Source: an uncultured Prevotellaceae bacterium
GTDB taxonomy: Bacteria; Bacteroidota; Bacteroidia; Bacteroidales; Bacteroidaceae
Assembly: GCA_902776195.1 (NCBI GenBank)
Contig: CACYPF010000012.1
Location: 1 to 64,000 of the forward strand
Direction of reading: 5' to 3'
DNA length: 64,000 bases
The notes under the pieces are model-generated. The model was given only the letters and a program-made list of their open reading frames with translations. It had not been told where the DNA came from and made no database searches. Position numbers and translations under genes: made by a program. This document shows positions 15,115 to 24,534 of this stretch, piece by piece. Every line of letters begins with the position of its first letter. Positions within the stretch are counted from its first letter, which is position 1.

Positions 15115-16386
15115 ATGACAATCAATGAATTCAACTTTGCCGGTAAGAAGGCAATCGTACGTGTAGACTTCAACGTACCCCTGGACGAGAACGGAAAAAT
15201 TACTGATGACACCCGTATCCGCGGTGCCCTTCCTACTTTGAAGAAGATCCTTGCCGACGGTGGTGCTACCATCATCATGTCACACATGGGCAAGCCCAAA
15301 GGTAAGGTAGACATGAAGAAGTCTCTGGGTCAGATCCGTGAGGCTGTGGAGAAGGCACTGGGCGTTCCCGTAGCTTTCGCTCCTGACTGCGCTAAGGCTC
15401 AGGATGCTGCCAAGGCTCTGAAGATGGGTGAGGCACTGTTGCTGGAGAACCTCCGTTTCTATCCTGAGGAGGAGGGTAAGCCCGTAGGTATCGACAAGGA
15501 AGATCCTAAATATGACGAGGCAAAGAAGGCTATGAAGGCTTCTCAGAAGGAGTTTGCCAAGACACTCGCCTCCTATGCTGACTGCTACGTGATGGATGCC
15601 TTCGGTACTGCTCACCGCAAGCATGCCTCTACTGCCGTCATCGCTGACTATTTCGATGCTGACAACAAGATGCTGGGTCTGCTGATGGAGAAAGAGGTAA
15701 AGGCTGTCGACGCTGTCCTCTCTGACATCAAGCGTCCTTTCGTTGCCATCATGGGTGGCTCTAAGGTAAGTTCTAAGATCGGTATCATCGAGAACCTGCT
15801 CGGAAAAGTTGACAAGCTCATCCTCTGTGGTGGTATGACATACACCTTCGCCAAGGCTCACAACGGTGAGATTGGCAACTCTATCGTAGAGCTCGACAAG
15901 CTGGATGTTGCCCTGGGTGTCGAGGAGCTCGCCAAGAAGAATGGCGTGGAGCTCGTACTGGGTTCTGACTGCACCGCTACCAACGGTCTCGACTTCGACA
16001 CGATGACTGTAAAGCCAGGTTCTGAGATCATCACCTGCCCTGCCAACAAGGTTCCTGCCGGTTTCGAGGGTGTTGACGCTGGTCCTGAGAGCCAGAAGGC
16101 TTTCGCTGAGGCAATCAAGGGTGCCAAGACCATTCTGTGGAACGGTCCTGCTGGTGTCTTCGAGTGCGACGACTTCACTGCCGGTAGCCGTGCTATCGGT
16201 GATGCCATCGCCAAGGCTACCGCTGAGGGTGCCTTCTCACTGATTGGTGGCGGTGACTCTGTAGCATGTGTCAACAAGTTCGGTCTCGCCGATCAGGTAA
16301 GCTACATCTCTACTGGTGGTGGTGCCCTCCTCGAGGCCATCGAGGGTAAGGTACTCCCAGGTGTTGCAGCCATCAAGGGCGAGTAA
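15115..16386 (+). CDS. pgk: Phosphoglycerate kinase
   Basis: Glycolytic enzyme converting 1,3-bisphosphoglycerate and ADP to 3-phosphoglycerate and ATP in the cytosol. The protein of 423 aa shows the N-terminal substrate motif [10 protein letters not shown], the basic [18 protein letters not shown] and the C-terminal nucleotide motif [15 protein letters not shown] with [12 protein letters not shown]. It is slightly longer than the roughly 390-415 aa norm but typical for Bacteroidota. It has its own promoter and a strong terminator directly downstream, so it is monocistronic. Strong codon bias toward CTG, GGT and GCT suggests high expression. Confidence 0.97.
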   Translation: MTINEFNFAGKKAIVRVDFNVPLDENGKITDDTRIRGALPTLKKILADGGATIIMSHMGKPKGKVDMKKSLGQIREAVEKALGVPVAFAPDCAKAQDAAKALKMGEALLLENLRFYPEEEGKPVGIDKEDPKYDEAKKAMKASQKEFAKTLASYADCYVMDAFGTAHRKHASTAVIADYFDADNKMLGLLMEKEVKAVDAVLSDIKRPFVAIMGGSKVSSKIGIIENLLGKVDKLILCGGMTYTFAKAHNGEIGNSIVELDKLDVALGVEELAKKNGVELVLGSDCTATNGLDFDTMTVKPGSEIITCPANKVPAGFEGVDAGPESQKAFAEAIKGAKTILWNGPAGVFECDDFTAGSRAIGDAIAKATAEGAFSLIGGGDSVACVNKFGLADQVSYISTGGGALLEAIEGKVLPGVAAIKGE

Positions 16387-16407
16387 TCTAATAAAACGTT
16401 TACGTAT

Positions 16408-16447
16408 AAAAAATCCCGATATGCCGTACAGCGTATCGGGATTTTTT
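16408..16447 (+). terminator. pgk terminator
   Basis: AAAATCCCGATA pairs with TATCGGGATTTT, with a U tract. The tail overlaps the next promoter (TACCTTTGC, 16449-16457). Confidence 0.8.
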
Positions 16448-16448
16448 T

Positions 16449-16457
16449 TACCTTTGC
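16449..16457 (+). promoter_or_regulatory. Promoter, -7 TACCTTTGC, of 84-aa gene
   Basis: TACCTTTGC begins within two bases of the T tract of the pgk terminator and 27 bp before the ATG at 16484. Confidence 0.65.
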
Positions 16458-16483
16458 ATCAACAAACTATTAAACAACATTCT

Positions 16484-16738
16484 ATGAGCAAGAAATTCGT
16501 CATTGGAGACCGTACGAAAGATGAGTACATCTCCGTTTTAGACATCGAGAAGAAAAAGTTAGAGTTTACCAACCATCTGGGCTCGGCTAAGGAGTTCCAC
16601 GGTTTTGAGGACACCAAGGCTATCCTGAAGCAGTTACAGGCTGAGACAGGTGGTTATCTGGAGGACTTACAGGTCTATATCAAGGATGAGGACGGCAAGG
16701 CACACCGCCCCGACGAGCGCGACATGATGCCACTGTAA
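16484..16738 (+). CDS. Small conserved-looking cytosolic protein
   Basis: An 84-residue acidic/basic soluble protein starting MSKKFVIGDRTKDEYISVLD, with no signal or membrane segment. The frame is open further upstream, but the promoter and terminator positions place the start at 16484. It has its own promoter and terminator, which argues for a real gene. I do not recognise the family. Confidence 0.75.
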   Translation: MSKKFVIGDRTKDEYISVLDIEKKKLEFTNHLGSAKEFHGFEDTKAILKQLQAETGGYLEDLQVYIKDEDGKAHRPDERDMMPL

Positions 16739-16760
16739 ATGTCAAGGTTAAAGTCAAAAT

Positions 16761-16796
16761 AAAAAATGGACTTCGGAATCGAAGTCCATTTTTTTA
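16761..16796. terminator. Bidirectional terminator
   Basis: AAAAAATGGACTTC pairs with GAAGTCCATTTTTT around a short loop, between the 84-aa gene and the convergent EF-G2 gene. Confidence 0.8.
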
Positions 16797-16812
16797 TTAG
16801 GATTTAAATCGT

Positions 16813-18972
16813 TTAATCCTCTTCCTTCATCTCAGCCTCATGCTCCTTAATGAGCTGCTGCTGGATATCGTTCGGTACAAGTTCGTAGCTGGAGAACTGG
16901 GTAGAGAACGATGCACGTCCACCAGTCAGTGAGCTGAGTGCGATAGAGTAGCTGGCAAGTTCCTTCAGAGGAATCTTCGCCGTCAATTTCTGATAACCAT
17001 TCTCGCTGTCCATACCCATGATGATGGCACGACGACCCTGCAGGTCACTCATCACATCACCCATATAGTCGGCAGGAACGAGTACCTCCAGGTCATAGAT
17101 AGGCTCCAACACCTTAGGACCAGCCTCCTTGAAGGCAGCGGAGAAAGCGTTACGGGCGGCAAGCATGAACGAGAGCTCGTTAGAGTCTACCGGGTGCATC
17201 TTACCATCATAGACGATAACACGGACATCACGGGCATAAGAACCGGTCAACGGTCCCTGCTCCATACGCTCCATCACACCTTTCAGGATAGCAGGCATGA
17301 AGCGCATATCGATGGCACCACCCACTACGGAGTTGATGAAGACGAGTTTGCCGCCCCACTCCAGGTCTTTCTCTTCCTTCGACTTGATGTTCATCTTGAA
17401 CTCCTGACCGTTGATAGTGAAAGAGGTTGGGTCAGGCATGCCGTCGGTATAAGGCTCCACAATCAGGTGTACCTCACCAAACTGTCCGGCACCACCCGAC
17501 TGTTTCTTATGACGATAATCAGCACGAGCCATCTTCGTGATCGTCTCACGATAAGGGATCTTTGGCTCCTGATACTCTATCTGGATCTTCTCGTTGTTCT
17601 CCATACGCCACTTCAATGTGCGGAGGTGGAACTCACCCTGACCATGAACGATGATCTGACGTAACTCCTTCGACTGCTCAACCACCCATGTGGGGTCTTC
17701 CTGACGCATGCGCTGCAGTGCTGCCATCATCTTCTCAGTCTCTGCCTCATTCACTGCCTTGATGGCACGAGAGAACTTGGAGTTAGGATATCTGATGAAG
17801 TCGAACTTATTCTCCACATCCTTGCCATTGAGGGTGTTGCCCGTCTTCACATCCTTCAGTTTCACGGTACAGCCGATATCACCTGCTACGAGCTGGTCTA
17901 CCTGGATACGGTTAGCACCTGCACAAGCATACAAAGTACCGATACGCTCCTTAGAGCCACGGTCGGCATTGGTCAGGTCGTCACCGCTCTTCACCACACC
18001 ACTCATCACCTTGAAATACTGCACCTCACCGATATGGGGCTCCACACCAGTCTTGAAGAAGTACAGGGAGGTAGGAGCACTGGCATCAGCAGGAACATCC
18101 TTTCCAGCGGCATTCTTAATGACAGGCATCTCACTGACGAAAGGTACGACATTACCCAAGAACTCCATCAGACGGCGGACACCCATGTCCTTGCCTGCAC
18201 AAACGCAGAAGACAGGAAAGATAGAGCGAGTCACCAGACCCTTGCGGATTCCCTCACGCATCTCGTCCTCGGTGAGATCCTCACTCTCGAAGAACTTCTC
18301 CATCAGCGTGTCGTCACCGGCAGCGGCAGCCTCTACCAGAGCGGCTTTCCACTCCTTCGCCTTTGCCATCTCCTCAGCGGGGATATCCTCGATGATAGGA
18401 GCACCACCCTCGGGCTTCCAAGAGTATTTCTTCATCAGCAGCACGTCAATCACACTGTTGAAGCCGGGACCTGTCTGGATAGGATACTGTACGGGAACAC
18501 AGTTATTGCCATAGACCTCCTTCAACTGAGCGAGGATCTGGTCATAGTCACAGTTCTCACGGTCAAGCTGGTTGACGAGGAAGATAACAGGCTTCTTCAG
18601 TTTCTCGGTATTGCGGAAGGCATTCATCGTACCTACCTCAGGACCGTATTGTCCGTTGATGAGGATGACAGCCTGGTCGGTAACGTTCAATGCCGTGATA
18701 GCACCACCGACGAAGTCATCGGAACCCGGACAGTCGATGATGTTCAACTTTTTATTATTCCACTCTACATGAAAAACAGTAGAGAACACCGAATAGCCAT
18801 ATTCCTGTTCAACAGGGAAATAATCGCTCATGGTGTTCTTACCCTCTACGGTACCGCGGCGCTTGATGATGCCAGCTTCGTAGACCATTGCTTCGGCAAG
18901 AGTAGTCTTGCCGCTACCCGCACTGCCAAGCAGTGCAATGTTTTTGATTTCGTTTGTTTGATAAACTTTCAT
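16813..18972 (-). CDS. Elongation factor G paralog (EF-G2) with altered switch II
   Basis: A 719-residue translational GTPase-family protein with all five EF-G domains. Walker A is GSAGSGKTT (16-24), the base-recognition motif is NQLDRE, and domains III-V end in a short acidic tail. The switch II motif, DTPGHVDF in EF-G, reads DCPGSDDF here, so the catalytic His is Ser84. Bacteroides EF-G2 is known as a paralog that supports translocation without GTP hydrolysis and is induced on carbon limitation; by similarity this may be its ortholog. It is monocistronic, with a weak TAATTTTAGC promoter-like site at 19009-19018. Confidence 0.88.
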   Translation of the reverse strand: MKVYQTNEIKNIALLGSAGSGKTTLAEAMVYEAGIIKRRGTVEGKNTMSDYFPVEQEYGYSVFSTVFHVEWNNKKLNIIDCPGSDDFVGGAITALNVTDQAVILINGQYGPEVGTMNAFRNTEKLKKPVIFLVNQLDRENCDYDQILAQLKEVYGNNCVPVQYPIQTGPGFNSVIDVLLMKKYSWKPEGGAPIIEDIPAEEMAKAKEWKAALVEAAAAGDDTLMEKFFESEDLTEDEMREGIRKGLVTRSIFPVFCVCAGKDMGVRRLMEFLGNVVPFVSEMPVIKNAAGKDVPADASAPTSLYFFKTGVEPHIGEVQYFKVMSGVVKSGDDLTNADRGSKERIGTLYACAGANRIQVDQLVAGDIGCTVKLKDVKTGNTLNGKDVENKFDFIRYPNSKFSRAIKAVNEAETEKMMAALQRMRQEDPTWVVEQSKELRQIIVHGQGEFHLRTLKWRMENNEKIQIEYQEPKIPYRETITKMARADYRHKKQSGGAGQFGEVHLIVEPYTDGMPDPTSFTINGQEFKMNIKSKEEKDLEWGGKLVFINSVVGGAIDMRFMPAILKGVMERMEQGPLTGSYARDVRVIVYDGKMHPVDSNELSFMLAARNAFSAAFKEAGPKVLEPIYDLEVLVPADYMGDVMSDLQGRRAIIMGMDSENGYQKLTAKIPLKELASYSIALSSLTGGRASFSTQFSSYELVPNDIQQQLIKEHEAEMKEED

Positions 18973-19071
18973 ATCGGTTATGTTTTAGGTTTAATTTCGA
19001 TAAGCGACGCTAAAATTAGTCATTTTCATGCGAAAAACCGCAAAACACTTTCAAATATTAAACTTTATTAG

Positions 19072-19080
19072 TACTTTTGT
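19072..19080 (+). promoter_or_regulatory. hemW promoter, -7 TACTTTTGT
   Basis: TACTTTTGT lies 17 bp before the ATG at 19098. The longer frame starting at 19077 would begin inside the promoter and was rejected. Confidence 0.5.
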
Positions 19081-19097
19081 TCCAAAATAGCAACAAG

Positions 19098-20231
19098 ATG
19101 GCTGGCATATATATACATATCCCCTTCTGTAAGAGCCGTTGTATCTACTGCGCCTTCTACTCCACCACCGATCTGCGGTGGCGGCAGCGATACGTGGATG
19201 CGGTATGTAGGGAGTGGCAATTACGGAGCCACGAACTGTCCACGCCTGTCACGACCGTCTATTTCGGCGGCGGCACTCCCAGTCAGCTCACCCCTCAGCA
19301 ACTGCAGCAGTTACTCACTGCCCTGCCCTCGTCAGCCCCCGAGGCGACCATCGAGGCAAACCCCGACGACATCACCCCGACGTATGCTGCGATGTTATCG
19401 CAGCTCGGCATCAACCGTGTCTCCATGGGTGCCCAGAGCTTCGACGACCAACGACTGCGTTTCCTCCACCGCCGCCACACCTCTGGTCAGGTGAAGGAAG
19501 CCGTCCACCATCTCCGTTCTGCCGGCATCCACAACATCAGCATCGACCTGATGTATGGTTTCCCGGGCGAAACGCTCTCCGATTGGGAGCGCGACATCAA
19601 TGCCGCCCTCGCCCTCGACGTAGAGCATATCTCCGCCTACTGCCTTACGGTAGAAAAGGGCACACCCCTTTTCTACCAAATGAGAAATGAGAACCAACGG
19701 TCGACGACCGAAGGGGAAGTCAAATTAGAAATGAGAAATGGCTCGGAGGAACTGGAGCGGGCGATGTACGAACGGCTCATTGACAAGTTGGAGGCGGCAG
19801 GCTATGAGCATTACGAGATATCAAACTTTGCCAAACCGGGATTCCGCTCCCGCCATAACAGCAGCTACTGGCAGGACATCCCCTACATCGGGCTGGGTGC
19901 TGCCGCCCATTCGTACGATGGCAAATGCCGTAGTTGGAATATCAGCGACATCCGACAGTATATGGAGGCAATGGAACGAGGGGAACGTCTTTTCGAGTCG
20001 GAAACACTTGACGACGACACACACTATAACGACCGCATCACCGTCGCTTTGCGAACCCGTGAGGGGCTCGATCTTACCACGCTCTCACCGAAGCACCGCC
20101 GCTACTGTCTGAAGGAGGCACAGCGGTTTATTGACAACGGAGAGCTCCGCATCGACGACGACCACCTTTCGCTGACCCGCAAAGGACTGTTCATCAGCGA
20201 CTATATCATGAGTTCATTAATATATATATAA
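19098..20231 (+). CDS. hemW: HemW-like radical SAM protein
   Basis: A 377-residue radical SAM protein starting MAGIYIHIPFCKSRCIYCAF, with the cluster motif CxxxCxYC, then GGTPS, an N-terminal HemW core and the C-terminal HNSSYWQDIPYIGLGAAAHSY. HemW proteins are annotated as coproporphyrinogen oxidase-like but act as heme chaperones in other bacteria; which applies here is not decided. Codons around 19670-19740 encode an unusual insertion (MRNENQRSTTEGEVKLEMRNG-like) built from repeated AAATGAGAAATG units that otherwise occur between genes. It sits 6 bp before the next gene and is probably cotranscribed with it. Confidence 0.88.
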   Translation: MAGIYIHIPFCKSRCIYCAFYSTTDLRWRQRYVDAVCREWQLRSHELSTPVTTVYFGGGTPSQLTPQQLQQLLTALPSSAPEATIEANPDDITPTYAAMLSQLGINRVSMGAQSFDDQRLRFLHRRHTSGQVKEAVHHLRSAGIHNISIDLMYGFPGETLSDWERDINAALALDVEHISAYCLTVEKGTPLFYQMRNENQRSTTEGEVKLEMRNGSEELERAMYERLIDKLEAAGYEHYEISNFAKPGFRSRHNSSYWQDIPYIGLGAAAHSYDGKCRSWNISDIRQYMEAMERGERLFESETLDDDTHYNDRITVALRTREGLDLTTLSPKHRRYCLKEAQRFIDNGELRIDDDHLSLTRKGLFISDYIMSSLIYI

Positions 20232-20237
20232 TAAGGT

Positions 20238-22340
20238 ATGAGAAAATTCATCGCTATCATGGCAACAATAACAGCCACTACAGCACATGCGCAAAGTCTG
20301 CAGTATCCGAAGACACAGAAAGACGGTACCGTAGACCAGTATTTCGGAACAGCGGTCGCCGACCCCTACCGCTGGCTGGAGAATGACACCAGTCAGCAGA
20401 CAGCAGCATGGGTGGAGGCAGAGAACAAGGTCACCAATGCTTATCTCTCGAAGATTCCTTTCCGGCAGAAACTGCTCAAGCGACTCACTGAGCTGTCGAA
20501 CTACGAGAAGATCACGGCTCCTCGCAAACGGCATGGGAAATGGTACTTTTATAAGAACAATGGTTTGCAGAACCAGTACGTGATGTATGTCATGGACGAG
20601 TTGGGGGGTGAGCCACGGGTGTTCCTCGACCCTAACACACTCAGCACGGATGGTACGGTGGCACTCAAGGGAGTCTATTTCTCAAACAACGGGAAATATG
20701 CTGCCTATTCCATCTCCCGCTCGGGTTCCGACTGGCAGGAGTTTTTCGTCATCGACCTGAAGACAGGACAGCTCACCAATGACCATATCGAATGGGCGAA
20801 GTTCTCGGGGGCAGCATGGCAGGGCGACGGTTTCTATTATTCGGCATACGACGCTCCGACAAAAGGCAAGGAGTTCTCGAATGTCAACGAGGGACATAAG
20901 ATTTACTATCATAAGATAGGGACACCACAGTCTGAGGACGTGTTGTTCTATCAGAACGCTGCCTACCCGAAACGCTTCTATACGTGTTCCACCAACGATG
21001 AGGAGACGATGATGTTCCTCTATGAGGATGGTGCGGGCGCCGGTAACATGCTGTATGTCCGTGACCTCCGCAAACCCGATAGTCAGTTCATCCAGATGAC
21101 AGCAGACATGGAGTATCGCTATACACCTTTCCATACAGATGGTGACAAGATTTACCTCATCACTAACTATGGGGCTCCCAAGAACCGCATCATGACGGCA
21201 GATATCCGTAAACCGGGTGTCGGCGACTGGCAGGAGCTGATCGGTGAACAGCAGAACGTACTGAATAATGTGGATGTCATCAACCGCCAGCTGCTTCTCA
21301 CTTATAGTCAAGATGCCAGCGACCATGCATACCTCTATGGTATTGACGGCAAACAAATCCGGGAGATAACACTCCCTTCCGTGGGTAGTGTGGGATTCAC
21401 GGGTGACGAGAAGGAACCGGAATGCTTCTATACCTTCACGTCATTCACCGTCCCCGGCACCGTCTACCGCTATGACATGGCGACGGGCAAGAGCACTCTC
21501 TATGCCCAGCCGAAGGTGAAATTCAACACCAATGACTACGTATCGGAACAGGTGTCCTTCCAGAGCAAGGACGGCACCCGCATCCCTATGTTCCTGACGT
21601 ATAAAAAAGGTAAGAAGGAAAAGGTAAGAAGTAAGAGACCAGTATATCTGTACGGCTACGGTGGCTTCAACATCTCATTGGTTCCCTCTTTCTCTGCAAA
21701 CCGCATTCCTTTCTTGGAACAGGGCGGCATCTATGCGCAGGTCACCCTCCGCGGTGGCGGTGAGTATGGGGAGGAGTGGCACCAGGCTGGAACGAAGATG
21801 AACAAGCAGAATGTCTTTGACGACTTCATCGGAGCTGCCGAATGGCTCATCAACGAGGGGTATACCTCTAAAGACAAGATTGCCATCGTGGGTGGCTCGA
21901 ATGGTGGACTGCTCGTTGGCGCCTGTATGACACAGCGTCCCGACCTCTTCCGGGTTGCCATCCCACAGGTAGGTGTGATGGACATGCTGCGCTATCATAA
22001 GTTCACGATTGGGTGGAACTGGGCTCCTGACTATGGTACCAGTGAGGACTCCAAGGAGATGTTCGAATACCTCAAGGGCTATTCCCCACTCCATAATCTG
22101 AAAAAGGGTACCTCCTACCCTGCCACCCTCGTCACTACTGCCGACCATGACGACCGGGTAGTACCAGCCCACTCGTTCAAGTTCGCCGCTACCCTGCAGG
22201 AGTGTAACGCTGGTCCCAACCCCACCCTCATCCGCATCGACACGAAAGCGGGACATGGTGGTGGCAAGCCTCTCGCCAAAATCTTAGAGGAGCAGGCTGA
22301 CATCTACGGCTTCATTATGCAGAACCTGGGAATGAAATAA
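20238..22340 (+). CDS. Prolyl oligopeptidase family serine peptidase (S9A)
   Basis: A 700-residue enzyme with a signal peptide (1-19, ending AHAQ), so it is probably periplasmic. The N-terminal beta-propeller (about 75-420) is followed by an alpha/beta hydrolase domain with LYGYGGFNI, the nucleophile elbow GGSNGGLL, the acid in TTADHDDRVVPAHS and the catalytic His in KAGHGGG. It cleaves peptides after proline. The length is normal. A lysine/arginine-rich loop (KKGKKEKVRSKR) precedes the hydrolase domain and is coded by low-complexity sequence at about 21600-21640. Confidence 0.92.
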   Translation: MRKFIAIMATITATTAHAQSLQYPKTQKDGTVDQYFGTAVADPYRWLENDTSQQTAAWVEAENKVTNAYLSKIPFRQKLLKRLTELSNYEKITAPRKRHGKWYFYKNNGLQNQYVMYVMDELGGEPRVFLDPNTLSTDGTVALKGVYFSNNGKYAAYSISRSGSDWQEFFVIDLKTGQLTNDHIEWAKFSGAAWQGDGFYYSAYDAPTKGKEFSNVNEGHKIYYHKIGTPQSEDVLFYQNAAYPKRFYTCSTNDEETMMFLYEDGAGAGNMLYVRDLRKPDSQFIQMTADMEYRYTPFHTDGDKIYLITNYGAPKNRIMTADIRKPGVGDWQELIGEQQNVLNNVDVINRQLLLTYSQDASDHAYLYGIDGKQIREITLPSVGSVGFTGDEKEPECFYTFTSFTVPGTVYRYDMATGKSTLYAQPKVKFNTNDYVSEQVSFQSKDGTRIPMFLTYKKGKKEKVRSKRPVYLYGYGGFNISLVPSFSANRIPFLEQGGIYAQVTLRGGGEYGEEWHQAGTKMNKQNVFDDFIGAAEWLINEGYTSKDKIAIVGGSNGGLLVGACMTQRPDLFRVAIPQVGVMDMLRYHKFTIGWNWAPDYGTSEDSKEMFEYLKGYSPLHNLKKGTSYPATLVTTADHDDRVVPAHSFKFAATLQECNAGPNPTLIRIDTKAGHGGGKPLAKILEEQADIYGFIMQNLGMK

Positions 22341-22355
22341 AAGAGATTCTTTCAA

Positions 22356-22405
22356 AACGAAGAGGATGTGTCATTGTCGCAGGGCACATCCTCTTCGTTG
22401 TATTT
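22356..22405. terminator. Bidirectional terminator between peptidase and mutB
   Basis: AACGAAGAGGATGTG (22356-22370) pairs with CACATCCTCTTCGTT (22385-22399) between convergent genes. Confidence 0.8.
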
Positions 22406-22420
22406 ATAAGATGTAATTTC

Positions 22421-24520
22421 TTACTCCTCGTCAAGCAGAATCTTCATCATCTCAACGGCTGCCTTTGCCACGCTGGTACCAGGACCGAAGATGGCGGCAA
22501 CACCAGCCTTGTAGAGGAAGTCGTAATCCTGAGCGGGGATGACACCACCGGCAATGACCATGATATCCTCACGACCGAGCTTCTTCAACTCCTCGATGAG
22601 CTGCGGGATGAGCGTCTTATGACCGGCAGCCAACGAAGAGGCACCGACTACATGCACGTCATTCTCGACAGCCTCACGGGCAGCCTCGGCAGGAGTCTGG
22701 AACAACGGTCCCATATCCACGTCGAAGCCACAGTCAGCATAACCGGTGGCAACGACCTTAGCACCACGGTCGTGACCGTCCTGACCCATCTTGGCAATGA
22801 AGATACGGGGACGGCGACCTTCCTTCTTCGCGAACTCGTCGGTCAGCTTGCAAGCCAACTCGAAGTCGCTGTCGTTCTTTGATTCTGAACTATACACGCC
22901 TGAAATTGTTCTGATTACTGCTTTATAACGACCTACGATCTCCTCGCAGGCATCTGAAATCTCACCAAGGAAGTCACGGACACACTCCGTGATAGCCTTG
23001 AGGGCTGCCTGACAAGCCGCCTCGTCACGAGTAGCACGAACCTGGGCAAGGCTCTCCTCCTGCTGTTTGCGCACAGCAGTATTGTCGACTTCGAGGATGT
23101 CGATAGGATCCTCATGCTCCAGACGATACTTGTTAGTACCTACGATGGTCTGTACACCAGAGTCGATGCGAGCCTGGGTACGGGCTGCAGCCTCCTCGAT
23201 ACGCATCTTAGGCAGACCGGTCTCGATAGCCTTTGCCATACCACCCAGTTTCTCAATCTCCTGGATGTGCTCCCAAGCCTTATGAACGAGCTCGTTGGTG
23301 AGTGTCTCCACATAGTAGGAACCAGCCCATGGGTCAATCTGTTTGCAGACCTTGGTCTCGTTCTGGATATAGATCTGGGTATTACGTGCGATACGCGCCG
23401 AGAAGTCGGTTGGCAGTGCGATAGCCTCATCAAGGGCATTGGTGTGCAGCGACTGGGTGTGACCCAGTACGGCAGCCATTGCCTCGATACAGGTACGACC
23501 TACGTTATTGAAAGGATCCTGCTCAGTGAGCGACCAACCAGAAGTCTGGGAGTGGGTACGCAGTGCGAGAGACTTCGGGTTCTTGGCACCGAATGACTTC
23601 ACAATCTTCGCCCACAACAGACGACCGGCACGCATCTTGGCAATTTCCATGAAGTGGTTCATACCGATAGCCCAGAAGAAGGACAGACGAGGTGCGAAGG
23701 CATCCACGTCGATACCTGCATTAACACCCGTACGCAGATAGTCCATACCATCGGCAAGGGTATAGGCAAGTTCGATGTCAGCGGTAGCACCAGCCTCCTG
23801 CATGTGGTAACCAGAGATAGAGATGCTGTTGAACTTAGGCATCTTCTGTGAGGTATACTCGAAGATATCAGCGATGATCTTCATCGAGAATGCGGGGGGA
23901 TAGATATAGGTGTTACGCACCATGAACTCCTTGAGGATATCGTTCTGGATGGTACCAGCCATCTCCTCGAGTTGTGCGCCCTGCTCCAGACCTGCCACGA
24001 TATAGAAGGCAAGGATAGGCAGCACCGCACCGTTCATCGTCATGGAGACAGACATCTTGTTCAAGGGGATACCCGAGAACAGCACCTTCATATTCTCCTC
24101 GTTACAGATACTTACACCAGCCTTACCCACATCACCAACGACACGTGCGTTGTCGGGGTCGTAGCCACGGTGTGTAGGCAGGTCGAAGGCAACGGAAAGT
24201 CCCTTCTGACCAGAGGCGAGGTTACGGCGATAGAACGCATTCGACTCCTCAGCGGTAGAGAATCCGGCATACTGACGGATGGTCCACGGACGGAACGGAT
24301 ACATCATCGAGTACGGACCACGGAGATAGGGAGGGATACCTGCCGTGAAGTCGAGGTGCTCCATATCCTCCAAGTCCTCCTTAGTATATACTGGACGAAC
24401 CTCAATGTGCTCTGGTGTCTTCCAGTCAGCCACAATATTGTTGTCCTTGATCCACTTGGCACCATCTTGAGCATGAATGCCAGCATAAATATCGATATCT
24501 TTAAATTGTTTACGCATCAT
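22421..24520 (-). CDS. mutB: Methylmalonyl-CoA mutase large (catalytic) subunit
   Basis: A 699-residue adenosylcobalamin enzyme interconverting succinyl-CoA and R-methylmalonyl-CoA. The N-terminal TIM barrel has the start region KWIKDNN and [14 protein letters not shown]. The C-terminal cobalamin domain (about 570-699) has [11 protein letters not shown], with the axial His, then SSLAAGH and VIAGG. AGGAGG lies 5 and 8 nt before two adjacent ATGs (24520, 24517). It follows mutA by 14 bp. Together with the downstream decarboxylase subunits at 28364-31065 it forms the succinate-to-propionate route. Confidence 0.96.
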   Translation of the reverse strand: MMRKQFKDIDIYAGIHAQDGAKWIKDNNIVADWKTPEHIEVRPVYTKEDLEDMEHLDFTAGIPPYLRGPYSMMYPFRPWTIRQYAGFSTAEESNAFYRRNLASGQKGLSVAFDLPTHRGYDPDNARVVGDVGKAGVSICNEENMKVLFSGIPLNKMSVSMTMNGAVLPILAFYIVAGLEQGAQLEEMAGTIQNDILKEFMVRNTYIYPPAFSMKIIADIFEYTSQKMPKFNSISISGYHMQEAGATADIELAYTLADGMDYLRTGVNAGIDVDAFAPRLSFFWAIGMNHFMEIAKMRAGRLLWAKIVKSFGAKNPKSLALRTHSQTSGWSLTEQDPFNNVGRTCIEAMAAVLGHTQSLHTNALDEAIALPTDFSARIARNTQIYIQNETKVCKQIDPWAGSYYVETLTNELVHKAWEHIQEIEKLGGMAKAIETGLPKMRIEEAAARTQARIDSGVQTIVGTNKYRLEHEDPIDILEVDNTAVRKQQEESLAQVRATRDEAACQAALKAITECVRDFLGEISDACEEIVGRYKAVIRTISGVYSSESKNDSDFELACKLTDEFAKKEGRRPRIFIAKMGQDGHDRGAKVVATGYADCGFDVDMGPLFQTPAEAAREAVENDVHVVGASSLAAGHKTLIPQLIEELKKLGREDIMVIAGGVIPAQDYDFLYKAGVAAIFGPGTSVAKAAVEMMKILLDEE

Positions 24521-24534
24521 TCAATCCTCCTATA

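Noticed and set aside
18034-19071. A 345-codon plus-strand frame over the EF-G2 gene
   Set aside because: Antisense shadow of a strongly conserved translation factor; no family resemblance.
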